Shown piece after piece: positions 8,979-17,730 of a stretch of 64,000 nt of DNA. Position numbers and translations under genes: made by a program. Positions within the stretch are counted from its first letter, which is position 1. Every line of letters starts with the position of its first letter. The notes beneath the pieces are model-generated. The model had not been told where the DNA came from. It worked only from the letters and a program-made list of their open reading frames with translations, and made no database searches. This stretch comes from Dialister sp900541485. GTDB lineage: Bacteria; Bacillota; Negativicutes; Veillonellales; Dialisteraceae. The stretch is taken from NCBI GenBank assembly GCA_965119665.1, contig OZ221974.1, forward strand, positions 496,001-560,000, given 5' to 3'.

Positions 8979-9014
8979 CTGTGCCAAGGGATATTATAAT
9001 ATCTCTTGGCACAG
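8979..9014 (+). repeat. 36-nt near-perfect palindrome between speF and potE
   Basis: Arms CTGTGCCAAGGGATATTA and its complement meet with no real loop; the single DNA mismatch becomes a G-U pair in RNA. No T-run follows (next bases TCTATCCCC). It could be an mRNA-stabilising or processing hairpin tuning the speF to potE ratio, or a DNA operator. Confidence 0.6.
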
Positions 9015-9057
9015 TCTATCCCCTTAGAAATTCCTAAATCTGAAGGAGCAATTTATT

Positions 9058-10389
9058 ATGAGTCAAAGTAACAAAATGAGCGTTATGCAGCTGACCGTAT
9101 TGACAGCTGTTAACATGATGGGTTCCGGCATTATTATGCTTCCATCCAAACTTGCCCAGGTCGGTGCTCTTTCCATCGTCTCCTGGCTTGTTACCGCTGT
9201 AGGATCCATGTGTCTTGCCTATGTATTTGCCAAATGCGGCATGTACAGTAAAAAAGGAGGCGGCATGGGTGGCTATGCAGAATATTCTTTCGGCAAAGCC
9301 GGCAACTTTATGGCCAATTATACATATGGGGTATCTTTAATTTTTGCTAATACGGCAATTGCTATTTCCGCCGTAGGATATGGCTGCGGATTTTTGGGCA
9401 AAACCTTAGATCCTGTCATGACTGCAGTAGCCACCATCGGTGTACTCTGGTTAGCCACCGTGCTTAATTTCGGTGGACCGAAATACACCGGCAGTGTTTC
9501 TTCCATTACTGTATGGGGGGTTATTATTCCTTGTATCGGTCTCGCCCTCATCGGTTGGTTCTTCTTCTCCCCCGACATGTATATGGCAAATTGGAATGTA
9601 AATAATATGCCTTTCGGGGAAGCGGCTACTAATTCCATCACAATGACACTGTGGGCTTTCCTTGGTATGGAATCGGCCTGTGCCAATGCAGATGCTGTTG
9701 ACAATCCTGAAGTAAACGTACCAAAAGCAGTTCTCGGAGGCACACTATTAGCTGCCGCTTGCTACATCGTTTCCACAAATATTATTTTCGGAATAGTTCC
9801 CGCTTCTGATCTTCTGGCATCTACAGCACCGTTCGGTATGGTATTTGCTCATATGTTCGGCGGCACAGTCGGTCATATCGTTATGGGTCTTATGGTTATT
9901 TCATGCTTCGGTTCTCTCTTAGGCTGGCAGTTCACTATTGCCAACGTATTTAAAGCCGGTGCTGATGAAGGCTACTTCCCGGCTTTCCTTCAAAAGCTTA
10001 CTTCCAAAGGAGCTCCTATTGCCGGTATGGTTGCCATTACCTGCATCCAGTCTCTCTTTGGTCTGATGACCATCAGCCCCTCCTTAAATGAACAGTTCGA
10101 AACCTTGGTTAACTTAGCGACAATCACCAATATTATTCCTTACCTCTTATGTATGGCTTCCATCATTGTCATCATGAAGGCAGTCAGTCATTTGGGTTCT
10201 GAATTGAAAACAACCACTTTTATTGCTTTTCTTGCTTCCATTTACAGTTTATATGCCTGCTATGCTTCCGGATTTGAACCGATGACCTATGGTGCCATCG
10301 TTACCTTCTTCGGTTGGACACTTTACGGATTCGCCTCTGATAAATTCGATCTTTCCAAAGCAAAAGAAGATAATAAAAACGCCGCTTAA
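9058..10389 (+). CDS. potE: Putrescine/ornithine antiporter
   Basis: A 443-residue APC-family membrane protein with about 12 helices. It closely follows enterobacterial PotE along its length: NMMGSGIIMLP in helix 1, GGGMGGYAEYSFGK, NYTYGVSL, TLWAFLGMESAC, GSLLGWQFTIA and TISPSLNEQF. PotE exchanges intracellular putrescine for extracellular ornithine across the inner membrane, or imports putrescine with a proton. A GAAGGAG site precedes the ATG. It lies 100 bp after speF with a long palindrome in the gap and ends at a hairpin that sits inside the convergent alaX gene. Substrate assignment is strong because of the speF neighbour. Confidence 0.92.
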   Translation: MSQSNKMSVMQLTVLTAVNMMGSGIIMLPSKLAQVGALSIVSWLVTAVGSMCLAYVFAKCGMYSKKGGGMGGYAEYSFGKAGNFMANYTYGVSLIFANTAIAISAVGYGCGFLGKTLDPVMTAVATIGVLWLATVLNFGGPKYTGSVSSITVWGVIIPCIGLALIGWFFFSPDMYMANWNVNNMPFGEAATNSITMTLWAFLGMESACANADAVDNPEVNVPKAVLGGTLLAAACYIVSTNIIFGIVPASDLLASTAPFGMVFAHMFGGTVGHIVMGLMVISCFGSLLGWQFTIANVFKAGADEGYFPAFLQKLTSKGAPIAGMVAITCIQSLFGLMTISPSLNEQFETLVNLATITNIIPYLLCMASIIVIMKAVSHLGSELKTTTFIAFLASIYSLYACYASGFEPMTYGAIVTFFGWTLYGFASDKFDLSKAKEDNKNAA

Positions 10390-10403
10390 ACTAACTCTTC
10401 TAA

Positions 10404-11624
10404 CTATTTATATATTTCCAAAAACCCGCAGATTTCTGTTATCTGCGGGTTTTTCGTATTTTTCAATCTATCTTTTAATAAAATATCCTTAATATGTTCT
10501 AAATCAGTATAAAAACTGCCTTGAATGAGATCCGCCTTCCCCCCTCCTTTCCCGTTCAAACTCTTATTCCATCCGGTCACCTTTTCTTTTACGTTTATAG
10601 ACCGGCTTCCTATCGCATAATGATACCCGCCTTTTGAGTCGGGTGTAAGAACAACATATAAGTTTCCTTTTTCTGTTCCAATGAGATACTCACAAAATTT
10701 TCTGATTTCCATTATGGTCATCCCTCCTTCAATTGTGAAAACGACCGAGGCCGGCTCCAATAATTCGGCCTTGATTTGGAAATATTTTTGATTAACCGCA
10801 TTGAGTTTTTCTTTTAGTTGGTTTTGTTCATTTATAAAGTGTTTGACCGCCTCTACCGTTTCATCAGGTTTTGAGGAAAAAAGGCGACTGATTATTTTAT
10901 TGGACTTGTCAATTTTGTCAAAATAAGCAAGCGCTCTTTTTCCACAGATGATTGAGAGCCGGACACCACCCTTGTGACGAATCAAAGACAAAACCTTTAT
11001 AATGCCGATTTCTCCCGTCCTTTTTACATGAGTTCCACAGCAGGCGCAAATATCCGCCCCTTTGAATTCGACAATTCTTATCACGCCGCTCAGATCTTTC
11101 TTGCTCCTGTACTCCAGACCGACAAGTTCTTCTTTATTCGGAAAAAATATATGGGTTTCCTCATTATCATAGATAATCCGATTCGCTTCTTTTTCTATTT
11201 CCAAGGCCTGATCCATCGTAAAACTTCCGTTGAAATCAATCGTCACTGTTTCTTCGGACATATGAAATCCCACATTATCAAAACCGAATCTTTGATGCAC
11301 CAGTCCGGAATAGATATGTTCTCCCGAATGGTTTTGCATGTAATCAAAACGACGTTCCCAATCGATGGCCCCATGAACTTTCGCTCCTACAGGAATTTTT
11401 TCGGCAGTATAATGGACGATGTAACCCTCTTTTTTCCTCGTATCCGTAACCGGTACATCATTTAAAAAGCCCCGATCACCCGGTTGTCCTCCTCCCTCAG
11501 GATAAAAAGCAGTTTCTGACAATACAATTTCCCATCCTCTTTTCCCGGACTTACAAGTTAATACTTCAGCATCAAATTCTCTTTGGTATGCATTCTGATA
11601 AAATATTTCTTTCATCTCTTTCAT
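10404..11624 (-). CDS. Alanyl-tRNA editing protein, long AlaX type with DHHA1 domain
   Basis: A 406-residue free-standing homologue of the AlaRS editing region. The N-terminal part has the beta-barrel start TAFYPEGGGQPGDRG, then the zinc motif HSGEH (about residue 99) completed by CACCGTH (about 190). The C-terminal third contains a coiled stretch and a DHHA1-type end with the KGGGKADLIQG motif. It hydrolyses mischarged Ser- or Gly-tRNA(Ala) in trans. The ATG at 11624 has AAAGAGG upstream. It is convergent with potE, and its last codons contain the potE terminator hairpin. Confidence 0.88.
   Translation of the reverse strand: MKEMKEIFYQNAYQREFDAEVLTCKSGKRGWEIVLSETAFYPEGGGQPGDRGFLNDVPVTDTRKKEGYIVHYTAEKIPVGAKVHGAIDWERRFDYMQNHSGEHIYSGLVHQRFGFDNVGFHMSEETVTIDFNGSFTMDQALEIEKEANRIIYDNEETHIFFPNKEELVGLEYRSKKDLSGVIRIVEFKGADICACCGTHVKRTGEIGIIKVLSLIRHKGGVRLSIICGKRALAYFDKIDKSNKIISRLFSSKPDETVEAVKHFINEQNQLKEKLNAVNQKYFQIKAELLEPASVVFTIEGGMTIMEIRKFCEYLIGTEKGNLYVVLTPDSKGGYHYAIGSRSINVKEKVTGWNKSLNGKGGGKADLIQGSFYTDLEHIKDILLKDRLKNTKNPQITEICGFLEIYK
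10420..10454 (+). terminator. potE terminator embedded in the 3' end of alaX
   Basis: Arms AAAACCCGCAGAT / ATCTGCGGGTTTT (13 bp) with a T-run lie 30 bp after the potE stop. The hairpin is entirely inside the coding sequence of the convergent AlaX gene, which ends at 10404. Confidence 0.85.
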
Positions 11625-11659
11625 GACAAACCTCTTTCACCAACAATTAGGTGTTTACA

Positions 11660-11686
11660 AAAAAAGCCCTTTTTCAGGGCTATTTT
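11660..11686 (-). terminator. Intrinsic terminator of the second ornithine decarboxylase gene
   Basis: Stem AGCCCT / AGGGCT with a five-base loop, extended by A:T pairs, directly follows the stop at 11693 on the minus strand and ends in a T-run. Confidence 0.85.
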
Positions 11687-11692
11687 GCTATA

Positions 11693-13852
11693 TCATACTG
11701 ATTGTTCATATTCCTTTTTCAGTACATGGACATAAACATGGTACTTACCGTCAACGGCTCTTTCCATGTACACTCCTTGCAATTCCGGTTCAAATCCCGG
11801 GAATTCATTATATACACCGCAAAGCGCTTCAAAATATGCCTGTGCCGTTTCTGACCACCGTTCCCCCGGTTGAATGCATATAACGCCCGGCGGATACGGT
11901 AAGGCGCCCTCTAAAGCTACTCGCCCCTCTGCTTCTTCAAGATCGACAAGTTCCCCGTGTCCGCGAACCAGTTCGTGATTTGCTTCTTGCGGACTCATAG
12001 CATATTCGGGAAAATAATTTTTTAAGAACAGGCGTTTTTGTAAAACATTGACCTTTCTTGCTTTATAGAAATCGTGAATTTCCTGGCACAAACGACGAAT
12101 AGTGTAGCCGTTATATCGGTTCTGGTATCTGTGGTACAGGGTAGGCAGCATCTTGACCATAAGAGTGTCTTTATCTATATGGTCTTCGAAATGGCGCATT
12201 TTGGAAATCAAATTATCCATTTTTGTTTTGGACTCTGCCGGCGTCAAGATAAATAAAATGTCATTCAAGTCACATTTTTCAGGAATGACTCCATTTTCTC
12301 TTAAATATTGGGCAACCACGATTCCGGGAATACCGAATTTCTCATACCTTCCTGTTTCCACATTGATACCGGGTGTGGTAAACATCAGCTTCATCGGGTC
12401 TATGTAATACTGCCCTTTCCCATAGCCCTGGAAAGAATGCCACTTGCCCCCCGGTTCGAATGTAAAATAGGCAATATCGCGGATAATATCACTTGTTGCC
12501 CATTCTTCCCATTTTTTGCCCTGAACGACCGGAGGAATCATGGGCTTCAAATATTTACAGCTTCGAATTACCGCTTTTCTCGTATTGACAGCCAGCTCCA
12601 TACATTCTTTCCAAAGAAGTGCCCCACCTTCCCCTTCTTGCATACGGGCATTCATATCCAGAGAAGCAAAAGTCGACGCATTAAGCATGTAAGAATTGTT
12701 CAACCGCTTATGAGTTACATAGCGATCCTGGCCTTTGATATGAGAATCTTTTTTATGAATCTGTGACGACATGGAAAAAGCGGCCTGGTGTTTATGAACG
12801 GATTGAGAGACAATAATCCCCGGATCTTCAGGCGTGAGCTCCAATAAAAGAGGGCTGCAATCACGAAGCATGGGAATAAACTGCTCGTATCCGACCCAGG
12901 CGGAATCAAAATAAATATAATCACAAAGATGCCCGATTTTATCAATAACCTGACGGGCATTATAAATACAGCCGTCATAATTTCCCAGCTGGATAACGGC
13001 TAGACGTATCGGTCTTTTTTCTTTGGCCTTCTTTTTATCCCGTTCTGCCACAAGCCTCCGAATATATTCTTCATTAAAACAATGCTCCAGAATCCCCCCG
13101 ATAGAACCGAATGGGTTTCTTGCCGTCTCTAAATAAATAGGCGTCGCTCCTGCCTGAATCAATGCACCATAACTGACTGACTTATGGTTATTTCTTTCAT
13201 AGAGAACAATATCTCCCGGTGCAAGAAGCGCATTCAGCACCACTTTATTCGCCCCCGATGTCCCTGTCAATACAAAGTAGGTTTTATCGGCATGAAAAAC
13301 GCGGGCTGCATGTTTCTGTGCCTCCAATGCAGATCCCTCATGAATCAACAAATCACCGAGCTCTACATCGGCATTGCACAAATCGGCACGGAATGTATTT
13401 TCACCATAAAAGTTATAAAAGAGACGTCCCGCAGGGTGCTTACGGAAGTAAGCGCCTCCTTGGTGTCCGGGACAATCAAATTGGGAATTTCCTCTTTCCA
13501 CATAGTCAACAAGATGGTTAAAAAACGGAGGCAATAATTGTTTCTCATAACGGGAAGCGGCCCCCTCTATCTGGCGGGCATATAAATGCTTGTCCCCATC
13601 CCCCGGATCAATGATGCTGTAAGCCTGACCAATCAAATCATCTCTGCCCGACTCAGTGCGAATTAAAAAAACAGGGATTTCAAAAGCATGAATTCTGGGA
13701 TTTTTCAAAGCTGCTATATCTGTATCGGTAATGACAACTGCAGACACATCGGTAAAATCCGTTTGAAACACATCTACGATATCTCTCTTTCCTATAGACC
13801 CGAACATATCCAATGCATGGGAAGAATAAGCTATTTTCAGTCGCTCCTGCAT
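11693..13852 (-). CDS. Ornithine decarboxylase paralogue with altered active-site segment
   Basis: A 719-residue paralogue of SpeF, very similar throughout. The PLP lysine is kept (Lys354 in SVHKHQAAFS), as are CPGHQGG, RNNHKS and FDSAWVGYEQF. Differences from the first copy cluster near the cofactor: TGTSGANK replaces NGTSTSNK, HKHQAA replaces HKQQAG, and six residues (SPLYQL) are missing after Thr394, so that NAST joins directly to FASLD; the DNA shows a clean in-frame loss. The start follows GAGGAG. No antiporter is adjacent. It may be a housekeeping or altered-specificity decarboxylase, or an inactive partner subunit; sequence alone cannot decide. Confidence 0.85.
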   Translation of the reverse strand: MQERLKIAYSSHALDMFGSIGKRDIVDVFQTDFTDVSAVVITDTDIAALKNPRIHAFEIPVFLIRTESGRDDLIGQAYSIIDPGDGDKHLYARQIEGAASRYEKQLLPPFFNHLVDYVERGNSQFDCPGHQGGAYFRKHPAGRLFYNFYGENTFRADLCNADVELGDLLIHEGSALEAQKHAARVFHADKTYFVLTGTSGANKVVLNALLAPGDIVLYERNNHKSVSYGALIQAGATPIYLETARNPFGSIGGILEHCFNEEYIRRLVAERDKKKAKEKRPIRLAVIQLGNYDGCIYNARQVIDKIGHLCDYIYFDSAWVGYEQFIPMLRDCSPLLLELTPEDPGIIVSQSVHKHQAAFSMSSQIHKKDSHIKGQDRYVTHKRLNNSYMLNASTFASLDMNARMQEGEGGALLWKECMELAVNTRKAVIRSCKYLKPMIPPVVQGKKWEEWATSDIIRDIAYFTFEPGGKWHSFQGYGKGQYYIDPMKLMFTTPGINVETGRYEKFGIPGIVVAQYLRENGVIPEKCDLNDILFILTPAESKTKMDNLISKMRHFEDHIDKDTLMVKMLPTLYHRYQNRYNGYTIRRLCQEIHDFYKARKVNVLQKRLFLKNYFPEYAMSPQEANHELVRGHGELVDLEEAEGRVALEGALPYPPGVICIQPGERWSETAQAYFEALCGVYNEFPGFEPELQGVYMERAVDGKYHVYVHVLKKEYEQSV

Positions 13853-14037
13853 TTTGAACTAACTCCTCTTTATAAAGCGTAACAACTCATGCTTTCTTAT
13901 TTTGCACAAATCATTTTACATTTCTTTATAGTATATCAAAATACACTATAAAAATCAGTATTTTGCAGAAGTCTTTGTAAGTTTTCAAGTCCTATTTTCT
14001 TTCCTTAATCAAACTATAGTTTTCTCTATTTCATAAA

Positions 14038-14070
14038 AAAATGCCTCACTGCATAAACAGTAAGGCAAAA
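14038..14070 (-). terminator. Intrinsic terminator downstream of the FakA-domain gene
   Basis: Arms TGCCTCACTG / CAGTAAGGCA, with one mismatch, are followed on the minus strand by a run of seven T. It ends the purF to FakA-domain unit. Confidence 0.75.
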
Positions 14071-14083
14071 GGTCGGAAGAAAA

Positions 14084-14335
14084 TCAACCGTGCAAGCCGC
14101 GGCTTTGACGGTCCATATCTTCTACTACAATGTCAAAAATTTCTCCCAAGGTCGAACAATATTCCAAAACGAACCAAGGTTCATTTGTATGGAAATGAAT
14201 TTTCATGAGATTTCCGGTTTGTGCAACAATCAGGCAATCCCCCTTCAATTTTTCATCAAAATACCGGGTTACTTCCTTCTTGTCTAAACCGTTTCCTTCA
14301 ATCAGTAATTGGGTATCATATTTGAATTCTATCAT
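14084..14335 (-). CDS. Stand-alone FakA/YloV middle-domain protein (83 aa)
   Basis: This 83-residue protein aligns by eye with only the middle domain of fatty-acid kinase FakA (YloV, 'DAK2' family). Shared pattern: KYDTQLLIEG at the first strand (GYCTEF in FakA), GDCLIVAQTGNLMKIHFHTNEP (described in part: GDCLIVA then KIHFHTN), then GEIFDIVVEDMDRQ. In FakA the Cys of YCTE and both His of HxHT bind zinc; here His47 and His49 remain and Asp7 replaces the Cys. There is no kinase or fatty-acid binding domain. It has its own CAGGAG site and lies 113 bp after purF on the same strand. The function is unknown; metal or partner binding is a guess. Confidence 0.7.
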   Translation of the reverse strand: MIEFKYDTQLLIEGNGLDKKEVTRYFDEKLKGDCLIVAQTGNLMKIHFHTNEPWFVLEYCSTLGEIFDIVVEDMDRQSRGLHG

Positions 14336-14448
14336 GATTTTCTCCTGTCATCATATATCTTTACATACGAAACCCAGTATAAATTATTTGAGAATTAATT
14401 TCAAGTGCTTTGCTCTCAATTCATGAGGCGCCACTGATTTACAAGGAA

Positions 14449-15864
14449 TTATTCTTTCCCGTTCCAACAATAAGTACACATCCGGTCAGTATCAAGACCT
14501 GTTGCTGCCAGCATATCATCTAAGCGGTTAAAGTTCAGGCTTGTAAATCCCATTTTTTCGCAGATTTTCTTTACCATTTTATGATATCTGTCCGAGTCGG
14601 GATTTGCATAGTCATCCAAAATGACACGATCGACCTGTCCTCCCTCTTCTTCAGCAATGACTCGGCGGGCAATCAGTTCCATTTCTGAATTGGAGCGGGA
14701 AAAATTCAGATATTTACACCCGAATAAAATAGGCGGACAAGCTGCACGAGCATGGACTTCTTTGGCTCCGCTTTCAAAAAGAAATTCCGCAGTTTCTCTC
14801 AATTGGGTTCCTCTGACAATAGAATCATCAACAAGAACCATTCTCTTTCCTTTAATCAGCTCATGGATAGGAATCAACTTCATTTTAGCAATCAGATTTC
14901 TTTTAGATTGAATTGTTGGCATAAATGAACGGGACCAGGTGGGCGTATATTTTACAAGCGGTCTGGAAAAAGGCACGCCCGACTCATTTGCATAGCCCAT
15001 GGCATGGGCAATGCCGGAATCAGGAACACCGGCCACGATATCTACATCGTCCGGGGTGAATCCGTCACGATCGGCCATCGCTTTACCGCAGCGGTATCTC
15101 ATTTCTTCTACAGAAACACCTTCGTAGCGGGCGGAAGGATAACCGTAATAAATCCAGAGGAATGTGCAGATTTTCATCTTTTTCCCCGGTGCCATCAGTG
15201 TCCGTACATGGTCAGGGGTCATGATGACAATTTCGCCGGGCCCCAATTCCCTGTAATGTTCATACTCCAAATTCAAATACGCCGATGATTCGAAAGTGGC
15301 ACAATACCCGTCTTCTTTCTTTCCCAATACCACAGGTACTCTCCCCAGCTTATCTCTGGCACAATACAAACCGTCCGCTGTCAGCAATAGAAGACTCAAC
15401 GTACCGTCTATCCGCTCCTGGGCGTAATGAATTCCTTCTATCAGATTATCTTTCTGGTTAATCAATGTGCCGACGAGCTCCGTGGCATTGATATGACCCC
15501 CGCTCATTTCAAGAAAATGCGTTCCTCCCTTTTTGATGATTTCATCGGCCAGTTCTTCCATATTATTAATTTTGGAAACGGTAGCCAATGCATATGTCCC
15601 GTGATGAGAACGGACAATCAGAGGCTGGGCTTCATAGTCGGAGATACAACCGATACCCATATTTCCTTCCATATGATGAATGTCTCTATCAAATTTTGTT
15701 CTGAAGGGCGAATTTTCTATGTCATGAATAGAACGATTGAACCCCTCTTTTCCCAAAAACACCATACCGGCTCTTCTGGTTCCCAGGTGGGAATGGTAAT
15801 CGGTACCAAAAAATACATCAAAAACACAATCAGACTTAAGCGTTGCTCCAAAGAATCCGCTCAT
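14449..15864 (-). CDS. purF: Amidophosphoribosyltransferase (PurF family) lacking the catalytic cysteine
   Basis: A 471-residue PurF-family protein with an N-terminal Ntn glutaminase-like domain (about 1-235) and a C-terminal phosphoribosyltransferase domain. The PRPP loop VLVDDSIVRGTQ and the end motif CTYCWNGKE are intact. PurF catalyses the first step of purine synthesis using ammonia channelled from glutamine. Here the protein starts MSGFFGA, so the nucleophilic Cys directly after Met is Ser; a GGAAAGGAA site supports this start. Glutamine hydrolysis should be lost, leaving ammonia-dependent or another role. I recall similar Cys-less sequences in clostridia, so it may be a defined subfamily. 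Confidence 0.85.
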   Translation of the reverse strand: MSGFFGATLKSDCVFDVFFGTDYHSHLGTRRAGMVFLGKEGFNRSIHDIENSPFRTKFDRDIHHMEGNMGIGCISDYEAQPLIVRSHHGTYALATVSKINNMEELADEIIKKGGTHFLEMSGGHINATELVGTLINQKDNLIEGIHYAQERIDGTLSLLLLTADGLYCARDKLGRVPVVLGKKEDGYCATFESSAYLNLEYEHYRELGPGEIVIMTPDHVRTLMAPGKKMKICTFLWIYYGYPSARYEGVSVEEMRYRCGKAMADRDGFTPDDVDIVAGVPDSGIAHAMGYANESGVPFSRPLVKYTPTWSRSFMPTIQSKRNLIAKMKLIPIHELIKGKRMVLVDDSIVRGTQLRETAEFLFESGAKEVHARAACPPILFGCKYLNFSRSNSEMELIARRVIAEEEGGQVDRVILDDYANPDSDRYHKMVKKICEKMGFTSLNFNRLDDMLAATGLDTDRMCTYCWNGKE

Positions 15865-16375
15865 TTCTTTTCCTTTCCATACACAACAACAGGGAGTTAC
15901 GGTTTTACTTTATTATTTTAAAACAAATAAACAATATTTGTAGGGGAATTAAATTATTTTTTTATTAAAATAATCGTCACACGGTAATCACAGCTGCAGG
16001 TATATATATTTTCCGCCTCCACGCCGGGCATATCCGGTTTTGATGGAAACAGAAAACACAAATATTCCGTACTTCTGATGAAAATTATAATCTGTGGGAG
16101 TAAATATATAGAATTTTATCTTTTATATTCCACAACACTTATGAATTCTATACTAATATATGTCATAAAACTAATGATTATGTTACAAATCATAGCAAAA
16201 GAAGTATAATTTATTCCGAAAGAAATCAAGTTTAGACTCATTTCAGTAAAATACCTTCATGAATAGACAGGAGATGAAAATAAAAATATTCACTCTACTG
16301 ATCAATGATGCCTGATTGATAAATTAAATAAAAAATATTCATAATTATTTTAATTTCGGAAAGAGGGGTTTGAGT
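15865..16375. other. Intergenic region between divergent purF and ion transporter genes
   Basis: About 510 bp without a supported gene. I looked for a purine riboswitch on the purF side and saw none. A 13-codon frame at 16274-16315 has its Shine-Dalgarno abutting the ATG and is not credible. The region is AT-rich and presumably holds two divergent promoters. Confidence 0.4.
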
Positions 16376-17674
16376 ATGGAACTGAGTTCCTCCGAAATAT
16401 GGGTTATATCCCTATTTATTGTTGTTTATTTTTTCATCATCTCCGAATTGGTTCATCGTACGGTAATTGCTTTGTTGGGTGCTGCCGTAATGGTATTATC
16501 CGGGATTTTAACGCAGTCAAAGGCCATCAGCTATATCGACTTTAATACAATCGGTCTTTTAATGGGCATGATGATTATTGTAAATATAACCGCCGAAACA
16601 GGCATTTTTGACTTTCTTGCTTTGTGGGCTGCTCAAAAAGTAAAAGCCCGGCCTGTATGGTTAATGGGTGCTATGGCTGTTTTAACCGCCGTCTGTTCCG
16701 GTTTCTTGGATAATGTAACCACTGTCCTTTTGACGGTTCCCGTCACATTTGTTATTTGTAAAAAACTTCATATTTCAGCATATCCGTTTCTGATGGTACA
16801 GATTATGTCATCAAATATCGGCGGTACCGCCACGATGATAGGAGATCCGCCAAACATTATGCTGAGCAGTGCCGTACCGAAACTTGATTTCTTATCGTTC
16901 CTCACAAATTTATCGGGAATTTGTCTGTTTATCCTGGTTGTCGTATTTGCCATATTAACTGTCATCTACAGAAAAGAACTTTCTACAACAGATGAACTCC
17001 GGACAGCCGTCATGTCCATGGATGCCCGGGCAGAAATTACAAACGAACCTTTACTTTACAAATGCCTGTCCATATTGGGACTTGTCATCTTAGGCTTTAT
17101 TTTCCACGACTTTCTAAAAACAGAAACTGCAACCATTGCTCTTGCCGGTGCATCGCTTCTTATGCTTTTCACCATGACGCGAAATGAAAAAGAAATTTCC
17201 CGTGCACTTTCCAATGTCGAATGGGTAGCACTGTTTTTTTTTATCGGTCTTTTTATCATCATCGGCGGTCTTGTGGAAACCGGCACCATTACACTGATGG
17301 CCAAAGAGGCTATGCAAGCTACCGGTGCGGATTTGAAAATGACGACCCTGCTCGTTCTCTGGCTGAGTGCCTTTGCTTCCGCTTTCATTGACAATATTCC
17401 TTTCGTAGCCACCATGATTCCTTTGATTAAAGATATGGAAGCACTAGGTATCACTAACCCGGATCCTCTTTGGTGGGCCTTGTCACTGGGAGCTTGTCTC
17501 GGCGGAAACGGCACATTAATCGGTGCCAGTGCCAATGTAGTGGTCGCTTCACTCGCTCAAACGCAGGGAATAAAAATGACGTTCCGCGGATACACGAAAA
17601 TAGGGCTTCCAATCATGATATTATCCATTTGTATTTCTACAGTATATGTATATATCCGCTACTTAATGAACTGA
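16376..17674 (+). CDS. ArsB/NhaD-type (IT superfamily) membrane transporter
   Basis: A 432-residue membrane protein with about 11-12 helices and two homologous halves. Paired motifs mark the ion transporter superfamily (ArsB, NhaD, citrate/SLC13-like permeases): GFLDNVTTVLLTVPV with SSNIGGTATMIGDPPNIM in the first half, and AFIDNIPFVATMIP with GGNGTLIGASANVV in the second. The closest well-known relatives are ArsB-like and P-protein-like anion or Na+/H+ transporters; the substrate is open. A TTG codon lies six bases upstream, but AGAGGGG is best spaced for the ATG at 16376. Confidence 0.82.
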   Translation: MELSSSEIWVISLFIVVYFFIISELVHRTVIALLGAAVMVLSGILTQSKAISYIDFNTIGLLMGMMIIVNITAETGIFDFLALWAAQKVKARPVWLMGAMAVLTAVCSGFLDNVTTVLLTVPVTFVICKKLHISAYPFLMVQIMSSNIGGTATMIGDPPNIMLSSAVPKLDFLSFLTNLSGICLFILVVVFAILTVIYRKELSTTDELRTAVMSMDARAEITNEPLLYKCLSILGLVILGFIFHDFLKTETATIALAGASLLMLFTMTRNEKEISRALSNVEWVALFFFIGLFIIIGGLVETGTITLMAKEAMQATGADLKMTTLLVLWLSAFASAFIDNIPFVATMIPLIKDMEALGITNPDPLWWALSLGACLGGNGTLIGASANVVVASLAQTQGIKMTFRGYTKIGLPIMILSICISTVYVYIRYLMN

Positions 17675-17730
17675 CCGGATGTGCATAGTATTTAATATTT
17701 CTAATAAATTATATAAAGGAGGTCATTCAT

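Noticed and set aside
15865..16000. Purine riboswitch upstream of purF
   Set aside because: None of the conserved core elements of the purine aptamer could be found on the minus strand.
16274..16315. 13-codon frame before the ion transporter
   Set aside because: The AGGAG directly abuts the ATG, so translation initiation is implausible.
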